Shown here: piece by piece, positions 1 through 9,100 of the stretch
Layout of the letters: each line of letters begins with the position of its first letter
Position numbering within the stretch: the first letter of the stretch is position 1
Source: an uncultured Methanobrevibacter sp.
Lineage (GTDB): Archaea > Methanobacteriota > Methanobacteria > Methanobacteriales > Methanobacteriaceae
Assembly: GCA_900314605.1 (NCBI GenBank)
Contig: OMVX01000003.1
Coordinates: 1 to 64,000, forward strand
Length of the DNA stretch: 64,000 bases
Direction of reading: 5' to 3'
The notes under the pieces: generated by a model
Told to the model about the DNA's origin: nothing
Database searches by the model: none
The model's input: the letters and a program-made list of their open reading frames with translations, nothing else
Position numbers and translations under genes: made by a program

Positions 1-2
1 GA

Positions 3-83
3 GCTAAAAGACAAATAAAATCAAATAATATAAAATGGATGGAAAATAATGTTTTAGAATTTAAAAAAAAATTTATCAGTTAA
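3..83 (+). CDS. C-terminal end of an upstream gene (partial)
   Basis: The window opens inside an open frame of 26 codons that ends at TAA 81-83. The residues are mixed polar and basic (ending FKKKFIS), and there is no stop back to the window edge. Nothing in so short a piece identifies a family. It could also be non-coding, because AT-rich DNA gives few clues over 80 bases. The following CPBP protease gene starts 50 bases later on the same strand. Confidence 0.35.
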   Translation, partial: AKRQIKSNNIKWMENNVLEFKKKFIS

Positions 84-133
84 ATTTTTTACAGCCCCAT
101 TTAATTGATAAAAATTTATTATGTAGTGATTAT

Positions 134-979
134 ATGAATTTATTTGGAAAAATTACAGATTATAAATCAGATTTTATTACATATGCAAGAACATTTGAAA
201 AGTATAAATGGTATAAACCTATTTTAATTACGATTTTAGGAATTATTTTCTTTTTGTTATTAAATCTTTTAATGTTTATCCTATTTGCGTATATAAATAA
301 TTTTGTTAAAATGGATATAAATCTTGAGACTATTGAAAATAATTTAATTGTTATTATGATTATTCCTTCTATATTTTTGTCATCAAAAATTATTAAAGAC
401 AGACCTTTTAGTTCATATTTAAATTTAAATAATAGTTGGAATTGGAAAGTATTTTTTAAATCATTTGCTATTGCATTAATAATTATATTAATCATTGAAG
501 GTGCTCAAGTATTATTTGAGGGTGGAGATCAATTTAAAAATACTTTCACTATTTTAACATTTTTAGCAATACTAATTGTTACTCCGTTACAATGTTTTGC
601 TGAAGAGTTATTTAGTCGAGGCCTTTTTATGCAAACCTTTGGGTCATGGTTTAAAATACCTATTTTAGCAATAATTATACAGGGATTAATTTTTGCATCA
701 TTACATTATTATAACGCTATTGGTTTATTGAATATTTTTATTATTGGAATAGGTTATGGATTTATAGCATGGTATAGTAAAGGTTTAGAAATTTCATCTG
801 CAATTCATACAAGTAATAATCTATTTGTTAACATATTAGAGGGATTTACTTTAACTACTGTTCCTTATGAAATTCCAATAGAAACTGTGATTATTAGTGT
901 ACTAATATTAGTAGTAACAATAATAACAATAATCTTTATTGAGAAGAAATTTAAATGGATTGGATTTAGCAGTGTTTAA
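134..979 (+). CDS. CPBP family intramembrane metalloprotease
   Basis: A 281-residue membrane protein with about seven hydrophobic segments. It carries the CPBP (CAAX protease/bacteriocin-processing, also called Abi) signature: EELFSRG with Glu157, Glu158 and Arg162, then His191 in FASLHYY, then His225 and Asn229 in the last conserved helix. In this family these residues hold a catalytic metal within the membrane. Substrates are unknown; members process prenylated or small secreted peptides, or act as self-immunity proteins. A GTGAT site just upstream supports this ATG. There is no operon partner, since the next genes are on the other strand. The family is clear, but the physiological role is not. 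Confidence 0.85.
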   Translation: MNLFGKITDYKSDFITYARTFEKYKWYKPILITILGIIFFLLLNLLMFILFAYINNFVKMDINLETIENNLIVIMIIPSIFLSSKIIKDRPFSSYLNLNNSWNWKVFFKSFAIALIIILIIEGAQVLFEGGDQFKNTFTILTFLAILIVTPLQCFAEELFSRGLFMQTFGSWFKIPILAIIIQGLIFASLHYYNAIGLLNIFIIGIGYGFIAWYSKGLEISSAIHTSNNLFVNILEGFTLTTVPYEIPIETVIISVLILVVTIITIIFIEKKFKWIGFSSV

Positions 980-1468
980 GTGAATTTTTTTTTTTTTTAA
1001 AATTTATATCTATTTGATGATTGGTTCTTTAAAATAATTAAAGTTTAAAAAAATCATTGAAATTTAAAAACAAAATAATTGAAGTTCAAATAATAATAGA
1101 TTATTAAATTCTTTTTTTTATTTTTCTTATTTTATTTTCTTTTTTTCTTATTTAATTTTCTTATTTAATTTTTTTATTTTATTTTCTTTTTTTCTTATTT
1201 AATTTTTTTATTTTATTTTCTTTTTTTAATTTTTCTTATTTTTCTTATTTTAATTATTAAGATTTTTTCATTTATTTTTAAAAGTAGTTTAAAGTATATT
1301 TCTGTATTATATTTTAGTTTAAAAAGTCTTATAATTATTTAAAGAGTTTTTATTTAAAGAGTTTTATTTAATGAGTTTTTATTTCAAAATTTTTAATATT
1401 TTCAAATCTCATTATAAAAAATAAAGGTTAATAAATTAAAATTAATTAACCTAAAAAAAAGTTTGAAA
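980..1468. other. Non-coding T-rich region with G-free tract
   Basis: This stretch lies between two convergent genes. No coding frame is visible. From 1100 to 1260 the plus strand has no G at all and consists of T-runs split by C and A. Within that tract a 33-34 base unit occurs twice in tandem (1161-1194 and 1195-1227). T-runs downstream of the protease gene could serve as its archaeal terminator. Confidence 0.6.
1161..1227. repeat. Tandem 34-bp duplication in polypyrimidine tract
   Basis: The unit begins TTATTTAATTTTTTTA and ends CTTTTTTTC. It is present at 1161-1194 and again, identical for 33 bases, at 1195-1227. It looks like replication slippage in low-complexity DNA. Confidence 0.7.
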
Positions 1469-1648
1469 TTAAATGTTTAATAAAGTATTGTTTCTTGCAT
1501 TTTCCATTAATCTATCTAATGAGATATTAATGTCTTCATATATTTGGAACATAATTACTCCAACAATAATTATCATCATAGTCATTGCTCCAATAAGTAA
1601 TATTAATTCTGCACTTAGTTGAGCATTATCTTCATTAATCAATTTCAT
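1469..1648 (-). CDS. Class III signal-peptide (pilin-like) small protein
   Basis: A 59-residue frame. After a short charged N-terminus the sequence reads NAQLSAELILL, which fits the archaeal class III signal motif Q-x-S-x-E-x-x-x-L (DUF361), with Gln10 as the first residue after cleavage. A hydrophobic helix of about 20 residues follows. Such proteins are cut by the prepilin peptidase EppA and assemble into pilus-like fibres or stay membrane-bound. The ATG (1648-1646) directly abuts the stop codon of the upstream gene at 1649, so the two are surely co-transcribed and translationally coupled. The polar tail after the helix is only about 22 residues, so it may be a minor pilin or a regulator of assembly rather than a major subunit. 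Confidence 0.75.
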   Translation of the reverse strand: MKLINEDNAQLSAELILLIGAMTMMIIIVGVIMFQIYEDINISLDRLMENARNNTLLNI

Positions 1649-1852
1649 CTAACCACGACTAGTTAAGTTAGATCTAAGTTGGTCTACATCAGCTGTAGAA
1701 GATAATGTTGATGTTTGGAAATAGTTTCTATAAATTAAAAGTGCAGCAATTGCAATAACTACTACACCACCAAATAATAGAATGTATTCACTAGCACCTT
1801 GTCCATTAGTTTCACTATTTAATCTTTTTAAATCATAAATTATTTTATTCAT
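1649..1852 (-). CDS. Class III signal-peptide (pilin-like) small protein
   Basis: A 67-residue protein. The N-terminal 17 residues are basic and polar. Then comes [21 protein letters not shown], where QGASEYILL is a common Methanobrevibacter form of the class III prepilin motif (cleavage before Gln18), running into a hydrophobic helix. The mature protein would be about 50 residues, helix plus a short polar tail. The start is well supported by GGTGATAAGATG on the minus strand. The gene directly abuts a second protein of the same class downstream, so the pair is a two-gene operon. No pilus assembly ATPase or prepilin peptidase lies nearby. Function as an archaeal pilin is inferred from the motif alone. 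Confidence 0.8.
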   Translation of the reverse strand: MNKIIYDLKRLNSETNGQGASEYILLFGGVVVIAIAALLIYRNYFQTSTLSSTADVDQLRSNLTSRG

Positions 1853-2364
1853 CTTATCACCAGTTAAATAGTTTTAATTGATATATTAAAAAGATTATTT
1901 ATTTTATTTTAAAATTTAACAGTAAAACATTATTTATTTTAAATTTTAATATTTTTATTTATTCAAAATTATATTGATATCTTAAAATTATTTTTATTTT
2001 TATATCATTTTTTTTAAAGAATATTTTTTTTTAAATTCTGGTCTAATAATGTCTAAATTTCTCTATTAGCTCTAAAAGAATAAGTTTTATTATTTGTTAG
2101 AGGTCTTTTAGAAAATTTTTTTTTTAAAATTTATATTTTTTTTTAGAAAAATTAAGTTAAACAATAGTAATTTAGTAATATTTTTGGTTTTTTGCCTAAA
2201 CTTTTAGATTTGATAAAAAAATTTATTTTTAACTTATTTTTTAGGTAAACTTTAAGTATTGTAAAATTTATAACTATTATTATATTATTTAATTATAGGG
2301 TGTTCGCCAAAATATAGGGTTTTATAAAAATTATTTTTTCTTCTTTCTAATATAAGGAGGATTA
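1853..2364. promoter_or_regulatory. Divergent upstream region of pilin-like and membrane-protein genes
   Basis: About 500 bases lie between the minus-strand pilin-like operon and the plus-strand gene at 2442, so promoters for both must be here. No coding frame is convincing. A perfect 9-base inverted repeat, TCTAAAAGA (about 2072-2080) and TCTTTTAGA (about 2105-2113), encloses an AT-rich loop. A strong AAGGAGG lies at 2354-2360 in front of a very short frame. Confidence 0.4.
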
Positions 2365-2433
2365 GTGAGTTTTATAAATATTTTTTTTTTTCATTTTGCC
2401 GCACATCTTTTTACAAATTCATACTTAAATTAG
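2365..2433 (+). CDS. Possible 22-residue leader peptide
   Basis: A GTG codon at 2365 follows GGAGG (2356-2360) by four bases, one of the best ribosome-binding sites in this region. The frame runs 22 codons and ends at TAG 2431-2433, which overlaps the AGGTG site of the next gene. The peptide is hydrophobic and rich in Phe. It may be a leader peptide or a small membrane peptide, but the frame is short enough to be chance. Confidence 0.25.
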   Translation: MSFINIFFFHFAAHLFTNSYLN

Positions 2434-2441
2434 GTGTAGTG

Positions 2442-3755
2442 ATGGCTGGAAAATTAAAAGCTTTTTTAGGTTTTTTATTAGTTGCTATAGGTATAGCAGT
2501 ACTAATATTAGGTTTCATTCACAGGTTCAAAAATCTTATTATGGTATTGGCTTCCTTAACAGTTCTTGTAGGTTTAGGTGTAATTTTAAGTTCTCGCCGT
2601 AATAATGTTGTTAGTTTTGCAGATGAAAAGAAAGTTCTTAAAGATTCATCTGATTCTAAATTAGATAAACTTAAAAATATTGAGGTTAAAGGTTTAAGTC
2701 AAGATTCTCAAACTCGTAATCTTGATGAAATGAAATCTTTTGAGTTTGATAGTTTAGATCCTGAACCAGATAGTATGACAAAAGAATTAAATGAACTTTA
2801 TAAATTTGAAAATTATGATAAACCTCCTAAAAAATTACATAAAGTTGAACATGACAATTCAAAATTTACAGATAAAACTTATCAATTTACACCTAACTAT
2901 GAAAGACCTTTAAAAATCACTCGTAAACCTTCTAAAAAACAAACTATTAAAAATAAATTATTTAATATTTCTAATATACCTAAATCAGAAAAATCAAAAA
3001 GAATTGAAGAGGAATTAGGTAATAATTCTGATAAAAAGGTAATTTCCTCATTATATCCAAAAAATAATGATACTAATATGGAGGAAGATCTTCACAGTGA
3101 CCACCCTCATAATAAAGTTCAAATTTCTGGAGGGAAATCTTTAGAAAATACAGATATTTTAACTAATAATAATCCAAATAAATTCGTAAATGAAGATTTG
3201 GATAGTCAAACACATTCTCTTTCCTCTGCTAAAGATTTATTAGGAACTCAAGAAGATAAGGAAATTATTATAGATCCAAACAATCCAGAATCTATTCCTA
3301 TTCCAAAAATCTTAAAAAGTTATGTCATTGGTCCAAATGGCAGGCTTTCAACTCAGGAAGCATTTGATGATTTATCTGCAGAAGCAGAGTTTGAAGTATG
3401 TTTAATTACTAATTCCCTTAAGGATTTATCACATAAGTTTTTAAAAAATATTTCACATATTCACACAAAAATCATTATTGAGGAGATGAATTTATCTGAT
3501 TTATCTGAGGCATTAATTGTAAGTTCAATGATTAATAAAAATATTGAAATTAGGACTATGCCTAAACTTAATACTATTAATTTAATTATTGATGATGATT
3601 ATGCTTTAATTGTTTCTTCTTCTGAAGAATTTGAATCCACCCAATATGGTGCTATTTACACTGATTATGATTCAATCGATGATGTTAAAAAGTTATTTTA
3701 CTCCACTTGGGAATTTGCAGAAAAAATTCATTCTATTGAATTAATGACTTCTTAA
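2442..3755 (+). CDS. Membrane-anchored protein of unknown function, long acidic linker
   Basis: A 437-residue protein. Two hydrophobic helices (about residues 5-25 and 32-48) are followed by a basic RR, then about 230 polar, low-complexity residues rich in Lys, Asp, Asn and Ser that are probably disordered. A folded C-terminal domain lies at about 285-437. That domain alternates beta and alpha segments and contains HTKIIIEE and INLIIDDDYALIVSS. This faintly recalls the phospholipase-D-like or TrmB sensor fold, but no HKD motif is present, so I do not assign a function. ATG 2442 was chosen over GTG 2439 because AGGTG (2432-2436) gives proper spacing. It probably sits in the membrane with the C-terminal domain in the cytosol. 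Confidence 0.7.
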   Translation: MAGKLKAFLGFLLVAIGIAVLILGFIHRFKNLIMVLASLTVLVGLGVILSSRRNNVVSFADEKKVLKDSSDSKLDKLKNIEVKGLSQDSQTRNLDEMKSFEFDSLDPEPDSMTKELNELYKFENYDKPPKKLHKVEHDNSKFTDKTYQFTPNYERPLKITRKPSKKQTIKNKLFNISNIPKSEKSKRIEEELGNNSDKKVISSLYPKNNDTNMEEDLHSDHPHNKVQISGGKSLENTDILTNNNPNKFVNEDLDSQTHSLSSAKDLLGTQEDKEIIIDPNNPESIPIPKILKSYVIGPNGRLSTQEAFDDLSAEAEFEVCLITNSLKDLSHKFLKNISHIHTKIIIEEMNLSDLSEALIVSSMINKNIEIRTMPKLNTINLIIDDDYALIVSSSEEFESTQYGAIYTDYDSIDDVKKLFYSTWEFAEKIHSIELMTS

Positions 3756-3969
3756 TTTCTTTTATTCTTAGATTTATTTTCCTTTTTACAGATTTTTCAT
3801 ATATATTAATTATTCACATCTTTTTTTTAACTGTTAAATTTATTTTATTATAGAAAGAATTTTTTTTTCAATTTTTTTTTTAAACTTTTACATAAATATT
3901 TATTTTTTTAAAACAAAGATATATTATGAAATAAATTCATTATTAAAATTTATTTTTGGAGGTTTGATT

Positions 3970-4686
3970 ATGGAGATAAGATGGTTAGGTCATTCAGCAT
4001 TTGAAATTACAACTGATGAGGATATTAAAATTTTAATAGATCCTTTTATTAGTAATAATCCTAGTTGTAATATTCCAGTTGAAGAATTAACTGCTGATAT
4101 TATTTGTATTACACATGGTCATTCAGATCATTTTGGAGATGCATATGAGATTGCAGAGAAAAGTAATTCTATTGTAGTTTCTAATCATGAAATTGGTATG
4201 TTTTTACAAAAACAAGGTATTGAAGCTGTTAATATGAATATTGGAGGTTCTACTTCTATTAGGAATATTAAGTTTACTATGGTTGATGCTATACATTCTT
4301 CTGATGTTGATTTTGTTGAGGAAGGCGCTGTTCCAGGAGGTAGTGCTTGTGGATTTATAATTACTTTTCCTAATGGTGATAAAATTTATCATGCAGGGGA
4401 TACTGCATTATATGGAGACATGGAAAGTATTATTGGTAATATCTATAAACCAGATATTGCAATAATTCCTATTGGGGACAGATTTACTATGGGGCCTTTT
4501 GAAGGTGCTTTAGCTACCCGTTGGGTTTCACCGAAAGCTGTAATTCCTATGCATTATAATACTTTTCCAGCTATTGAACAGGATCCCGTTATTTTCTCTA
4601 ATTTTGTTAAACAGTTAGATCCATCCATTGATGTTGTTATAATGAATCCTGGTGAAGTATATAAAGTAGAATTAGAAAAGGAATAA
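3970..4686 (+). CDS. UPF0173 metal-dependent hydrolase (metallo-beta-lactamase fold)
   Basis: A 238-residue protein matching the UPF0173 family. The zinc ligand motif HGHSDH is at about residues 49-54, AGDT follows at mid-protein, and IPMHYNTFP is near the C-terminus, giving the last His of the two-metal site. The whole length is the beta-lactamase domain. The natural substrate of the family is not known. ATG 3970 follows GGAGG (3958-3962) at good spacing, whereas a TTG six bases earlier is inside the spacer. It stands alone, with T-rich DNA before it and a decayed insertion sequence after it. Confidence 0.85.
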   Translation: MEIRWLGHSAFEITTDEDIKILIDPFISNNPSCNIPVEELTADIICITHGHSDHFGDAYEIAEKSNSIVVSNHEIGMFLQKQGIEAVNMNIGGSTSIRNIKFTMVDAIHSSDVDFVEEGAVPGGSACGFIITFPNGDKIYHAGDTALYGDMESIIGNIYKPDIAIIPIGDRFTMGPFEGALATRWVSPKAVIPMHYNTFPAIEQDPVIFSNFVKQLDPSIDVVIMNPGEVYKVELEKE

Positions 4687-4756
4687 TTTTTTAATTTATA
4701 TATTTTAATTATTTTTAGGTAATTGAATTTTTTTCTAAATCAAATTCGACCTAAAA

Positions 4757-5559
4757 TCTCTTATTTTTTATTATCCGTAAATCTTTAAAAAGAGAACATG
4801 GAATTGAAATTTCACATCAAAGTATAGAAAACATCATATTAAACTTAGATTATAAAATAAACCATGAAATTTGGACTTATTCTGGATGTTACTTATTTGA
4901 TAGTCTTTGGGTTAAGAAAAATGGAAATTGGTAATACTTTTTAGCTTATTCGACCTAAAATTAAATACTATTGTTTCAAGAGAATTAGCCGATTCAGAGT
5001 CAGTAAAGACAGTATATAAATTTTTAGAAAAATCCCTACGTAATCAAAATAAAAATTGCATAATAACCGATTTAAAAAACGAATATAGAATTGCAATTAA
5101 TAAATTACAAATTAAACAACAGTTCTGCACATCTCACTTAAAACAATTAATAAACAGGAAAATATACAACTATATCCAACAAATTAATTCAACGAAAGGG
5201 AAATAGAAACAATATATGATTATAAAGAATTATTTTTTAAATCATAAATGCATATTCAATAAATGAAGCTAAAAAAAAGAAATCAATTATTTTATTTAAA
5301 TTCAAATGTTCCAAATGTTATACATGATTTAGCAGAAAAATTAATTATTCCTGAATTTAAAAAAATCACAAATCATTTAACTTATCCTAAAATAATCATA
5401 AATCCGAATAAATTTGAAAATTGTTTCTAAAAAACTTTTTGAAGTATATTAAAGATTATATAAAACAGAAAATGGAATTTTAAAAAGATTTGACTTAAAA
5501 TTAAACTTTTGGGATGAAAATGCTTTTTTTCTAAATATCACTTAAGTTTTGAAAATACC
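4757..5559 (+). mobile_element. Decayed insertion sequence (ISM1-like)
   Basis: This remnant covers a broken transposase gene and a recognisable right end. At 5538-5559 the bases TCACTTAAGTTTTGAAAATA and following match, with about three differences, the right terminal inverted repeat of the MITE 300 bases further on. The left end cannot be found, and a direct repeat ATTCGACCTAAAAT (near 4744 and 4948) suggests rearrangement there. From memory, ISM1 of Methanobrevibacter smithii makes 8-bp duplications, as does the MITE here. The family link is inference. Confidence 0.6.
4770..5534 (+). pseudogene. Transposase pseudogene (DDE type, multiple frameshifts)
   Basis: Pieces in successive frames read as one transposase. 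Around 4770-4932 the frame contains REHGIEISHQSIEN and ends WVKKNGNW before a stop. From about 4946 a second frame carries LFDLKLNTIVSRELADSE, SLRNQNKNCIITDLKNEYR and QQFCTSHLKQLINRKIYNY, up to a stop at 5206. A third region (5200-5534) reads IYDYKELFF, LNSNVPNVIHDL, and finally RFDLKLNFWDEN, with at least two more breaks. The ITDLKNEYR segment is the usual second acidic site of this transposase type. With at least three disruptions no active enzyme can be made. Confidence 0.75.
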
Positions 5560-5658
5560 TAATTAATTCTAAACATTTATATATTTATCCTAACAAAATA
5601 TATATAAAATTTAATATCTAAATTTAATGTTTTTCATATGTATATTATAAAATTGTTT

Positions 5659-5666
5659 GACATATA
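5659..5666 (+). repeat. Target-site duplication, left copy (GACATATA)
   Basis: The 8 bases GACATATA sit directly before the left inverted repeat and recur directly after the right inverted repeat at 5895-5902. That is the mark of a transposition event. Confidence 0.75.
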
Positions 5667-5894
5667 GGCACTTTCAAAAACTTAAGTGATTTTAATTTTT
5701 ACAAGTTATACAACTCAAAAATCTTCCGTCGATTTATTATTTATTTTTAATTTAAAAAACTATAACTTAATATATTAAGTAAAACTTATATAATATTTGT
5801 GTAATTTAAAAATTAAAGTTCTATATGTTAAACCAATGTTTTCTAAGGTGAAAAAATTGAAATAAATTTTATCACCCAAGTTTTTGAAAGTGCC
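5667..5894. mobile_element. MITE, 228 bp, 23-bp terminal inverted repeats
   Basis: The left end (5667-5689) starts GGCACTTTCAAAAACTTAAG. The right end (5872-5894) is its reverse complement with two mismatches. An exact 8-base duplication, GACATATA, flanks the element. The interior of about 180 bases is AT-rich and has no coding frame, so this is a non-autonomous element. Its ends match the surviving right end of the decayed insertion sequence at 5538-5559, so a transposase of that type probably moved it. The perfect flanking duplication suggests a fairly recent insertion compared with the broken transposase. Confidence 0.8.
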
Positions 5895-5902
5895 GACATA
5901 TA
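5895..5902 (+). repeat. Target-site duplication, right copy (GACATATA)
   Basis: This is an exact copy of 5659-5666, on the outer side of the right inverted repeat. Confidence 0.75.
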
Positions 5903-6154
5903 CTATTTAATAAGCATTTATAATGCAATTTTTATTAAAATTAATGAAAATTAATTCGTATTTTTACAATTTTTTTTTCAATCAACCCGATAATTATGAA
6001 AAATAAGATATTTAGATTAAATTAAGTTAAAATAAAATTTAGACCCTAATATTATGTTAATCCATAATATTATTATTAGCATATCTAAATACTGATAAAT
6101 GTAAAATCTGAGGTGTTATAAATAAAAAATAAAAAAATATATTTATTTGCATTA

Positions 6155-9100
6155 ATGTTACTTGTTTGTATTTTAAGCATTTCAACAATAAGTGCAACAG
6201 AAAATACTGTATATAAAGATGTTATTAATGTTAATAATGATAAAGATAATAATTTAGAAATAAATAATCAAGATAATGAAGTTTCAAGAAGTAAAGAGAA
6301 TTCTGAACAAATTTTAGTAGAAAATCATAATAATTATAAAGTGAGTATATCTGAAACAGATAAAATAACAACATCAAATGAAGATCCACTAACTTTCACA
6401 GACCTAAATACAACAATTAATAATAATTCTGATTCTACAATCAATTTAACTAAAAACTACAAATATGACAAGGATAAAGATTCTAGTTTACAAGGCGGAA
6501 TTTTTATTAATAGAAATTTAACAATTAATGGAAATGGAATAACAATAGATGGAAACAAAATAGCAAGAATATTTAAAGTAGATGAGAATGTAATTGTAGA
6601 ATTTCATAATATAAAATTCATAAAGGGTAAAGCAGACAACGGTGGAGCAATATATGGAGGAAATGCATACGATTGCACATTCACCGAAAATGAAGCAGTC
6701 ACTGGCGGAGCAATATATGGAGGTAATGCATACAACTGTGAATTCAGCGAAAACCAAGCAGAGAATCATGCTGGAGCAATAGGTCATGGTAATGCATACA
6801 ACTGTACATTCACCGAAAATGAAGCAAATCTTGGCTATGGTGGAGCAATAGACACTGGAGATGCATACAACTGTACATTCAATAATAACAAAGCAGGTAA
6901 TGGTGGTGGAGCTCTAAAAGGAGGTAATGCATACAACTGTGAATTCACCGAAAACGAAGCAGCGGATACATTGTATAGTGGTGGAGCAATCTACGAGGGA
7001 AATGCATACAACTGTACATTTAACAAAAACCATGCATTAAGTGGTGGAGCAATATATGGAGGTAATGCATACAACTGTACATTCAACCAAAACACTGCAG
7101 ATGATGGTGGAGCAATAGACCATGGAGATGCATACAACTGTGAATTCACCGAAAACGAAGCAGATAGGTATGGTGGAGCAATATGCAGGGGAGCAGCATA
7201 TTACTGTAACTTCAAAGAAAACAAAGCAAAAGATGATGGTGGAGCAATATATGGAGGTAATGCATACAACTGTACATTCACCGAAAACCAAGCAGATAGG
7301 TATGGTGGAGCACTTTTTGATGGAAATGCAACCAACTGTACATTCAAAAAAAACAACGCAGATAATGATGGTGGAGCAATATGGAACGGACCAACATACA
7401 ACGTATACAACTGTGAATTCACCGAAAATAAAGCAAGTGGTAAGGGTGGAGCAATGTGTGGAGGTAATGCATACAACTGTACATTCAACAAAAACAGCAT
7501 AAGCAAATATGGTGGAGCAATATATGGAGGTAATGCATACAACTGTGAATTCACCGAAAACGAAGCATACAATAAACACAAACACGCCTATGGTGGGGCA
7601 ATATACGATGGAAATGCAACCAACTGTACATTCACTAGTAATGTAGTAAGCGATGGAGAACATGAAGACTGTTTTGGAGGAGCAATGTGCAAAGGAAATG
7701 CATACAACTGTGAATTCATCGAGAACGAAGCATATTCCCAAGGTGGAGCGACATCTGAAGTTAATGTATACAACTGTACATTCAAGAAAAACAAATCCCA
7801 CGGTGTTGGTGGAGCAATGTACAAAGGAAATGCATACAACAGCACATTCACCCATAACCATGTATATTCCGAAGGTGGAGCAATATACCAAGGAAATGCA
7901 TACAACTGTATATTCACCGATAACACTGCCGAGCACACGGATAGTGAAGCAATGTATGAGGGAAGTGCTTTTTTATGCATATTTAATGGAGATTCTAATA
8001 TAGATACAAAGATTATTCATGCTATAATAAATGTATTAAATTACAGCTCCACTTACAAATCAGGTGAAAAATTGATATTCAACTTAACCGGAAAGGATAA
8101 AGTGTATGATGGGTATAATATAACTATTAACATATATAAAGACGGTCAATTATATACTACAGTTTATGGTTTATCTGGTGAAGGATGGATTGTAGATTTA
8201 GAATATGGTGAATATATAGCAGTTTTAAGTATCCCAGACCATCCAGACGAAAAATCATCAAATGCAACTATCTCCGTAAGATCAACATTCACTGATTTAA
8301 ATACAACCATTAATGGCAATGATAATTCTACAATCTACTTAACTAACAATGATTACTACAAATATGATAATAATTCAGACATGGAATTAATAAATGGAAT
8401 TATTATAAACAGAAATTTAACAATTTATGGAAATGGAGCAACAATAGATGGAAACAAAATAGCAAGAATATTTAATGTCACAAATCCTAATCTTAATATT
8501 AACTTTTATAATATAACTTTCAGAAACGGTAAAGCATACAATGGTGGAGCAATCTACTATGGAAATGCATACAACTGTACATTCACCAATAACACTGCAG
8601 AAAACATGGGTGGAGCAATATACCAAGGAAATGCATACAACTGTACATTCACCCAAAATAAGGCAGAATATGGTGGAGCAATATACCAAGGAAATGTAAC
8701 TAATTGTACATTCACCCAAAATAAGGCATATAATGGTGGAGCAATATATGAAAGTAATGCATACAACTGTAACTTCACAGGAAACAAAGCAGATAAATAT
8801 GGTGGAGCAATATATAGTACACCAAATAATTTTACTGCATACAACTGTACATTCACCAATAACGCTGCAGAAGATCAGGGAGGAGCAATATATGGAGGTA
8901 ATGCATACAACTGTAACTTCACAGGAAACAAAGCAGACGTAGATGGTGGAGCAATATGCGAAGGAAATGCAACTAATTGTACATTCACCGAAAACCAAGC
9001 AGATAAATATGGTGGAGCAATATACCAAGGAAATGCATACAACTGCGTGTTCCAAAACAATAGTGCAGGTAAAAATGGTGGAGCAATAAATCAAGTAAAT

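Noticed and set aside
2442-3755. Phospholipase D-like nuclease
   Set aside because: HTKIIIEE recalls the HKD motif but lacks its spacing and the following Asp, so no enzymatic role was assigned.
7122-8003. Plus-strand out-of-frame repeats over adhesin 1 (period with MHTTVHSPKT)
   Set aside because: They are frame-shifted readings of the same DNA repeats. The beta-helix frame is continuous through the entire gene and makes family sense.
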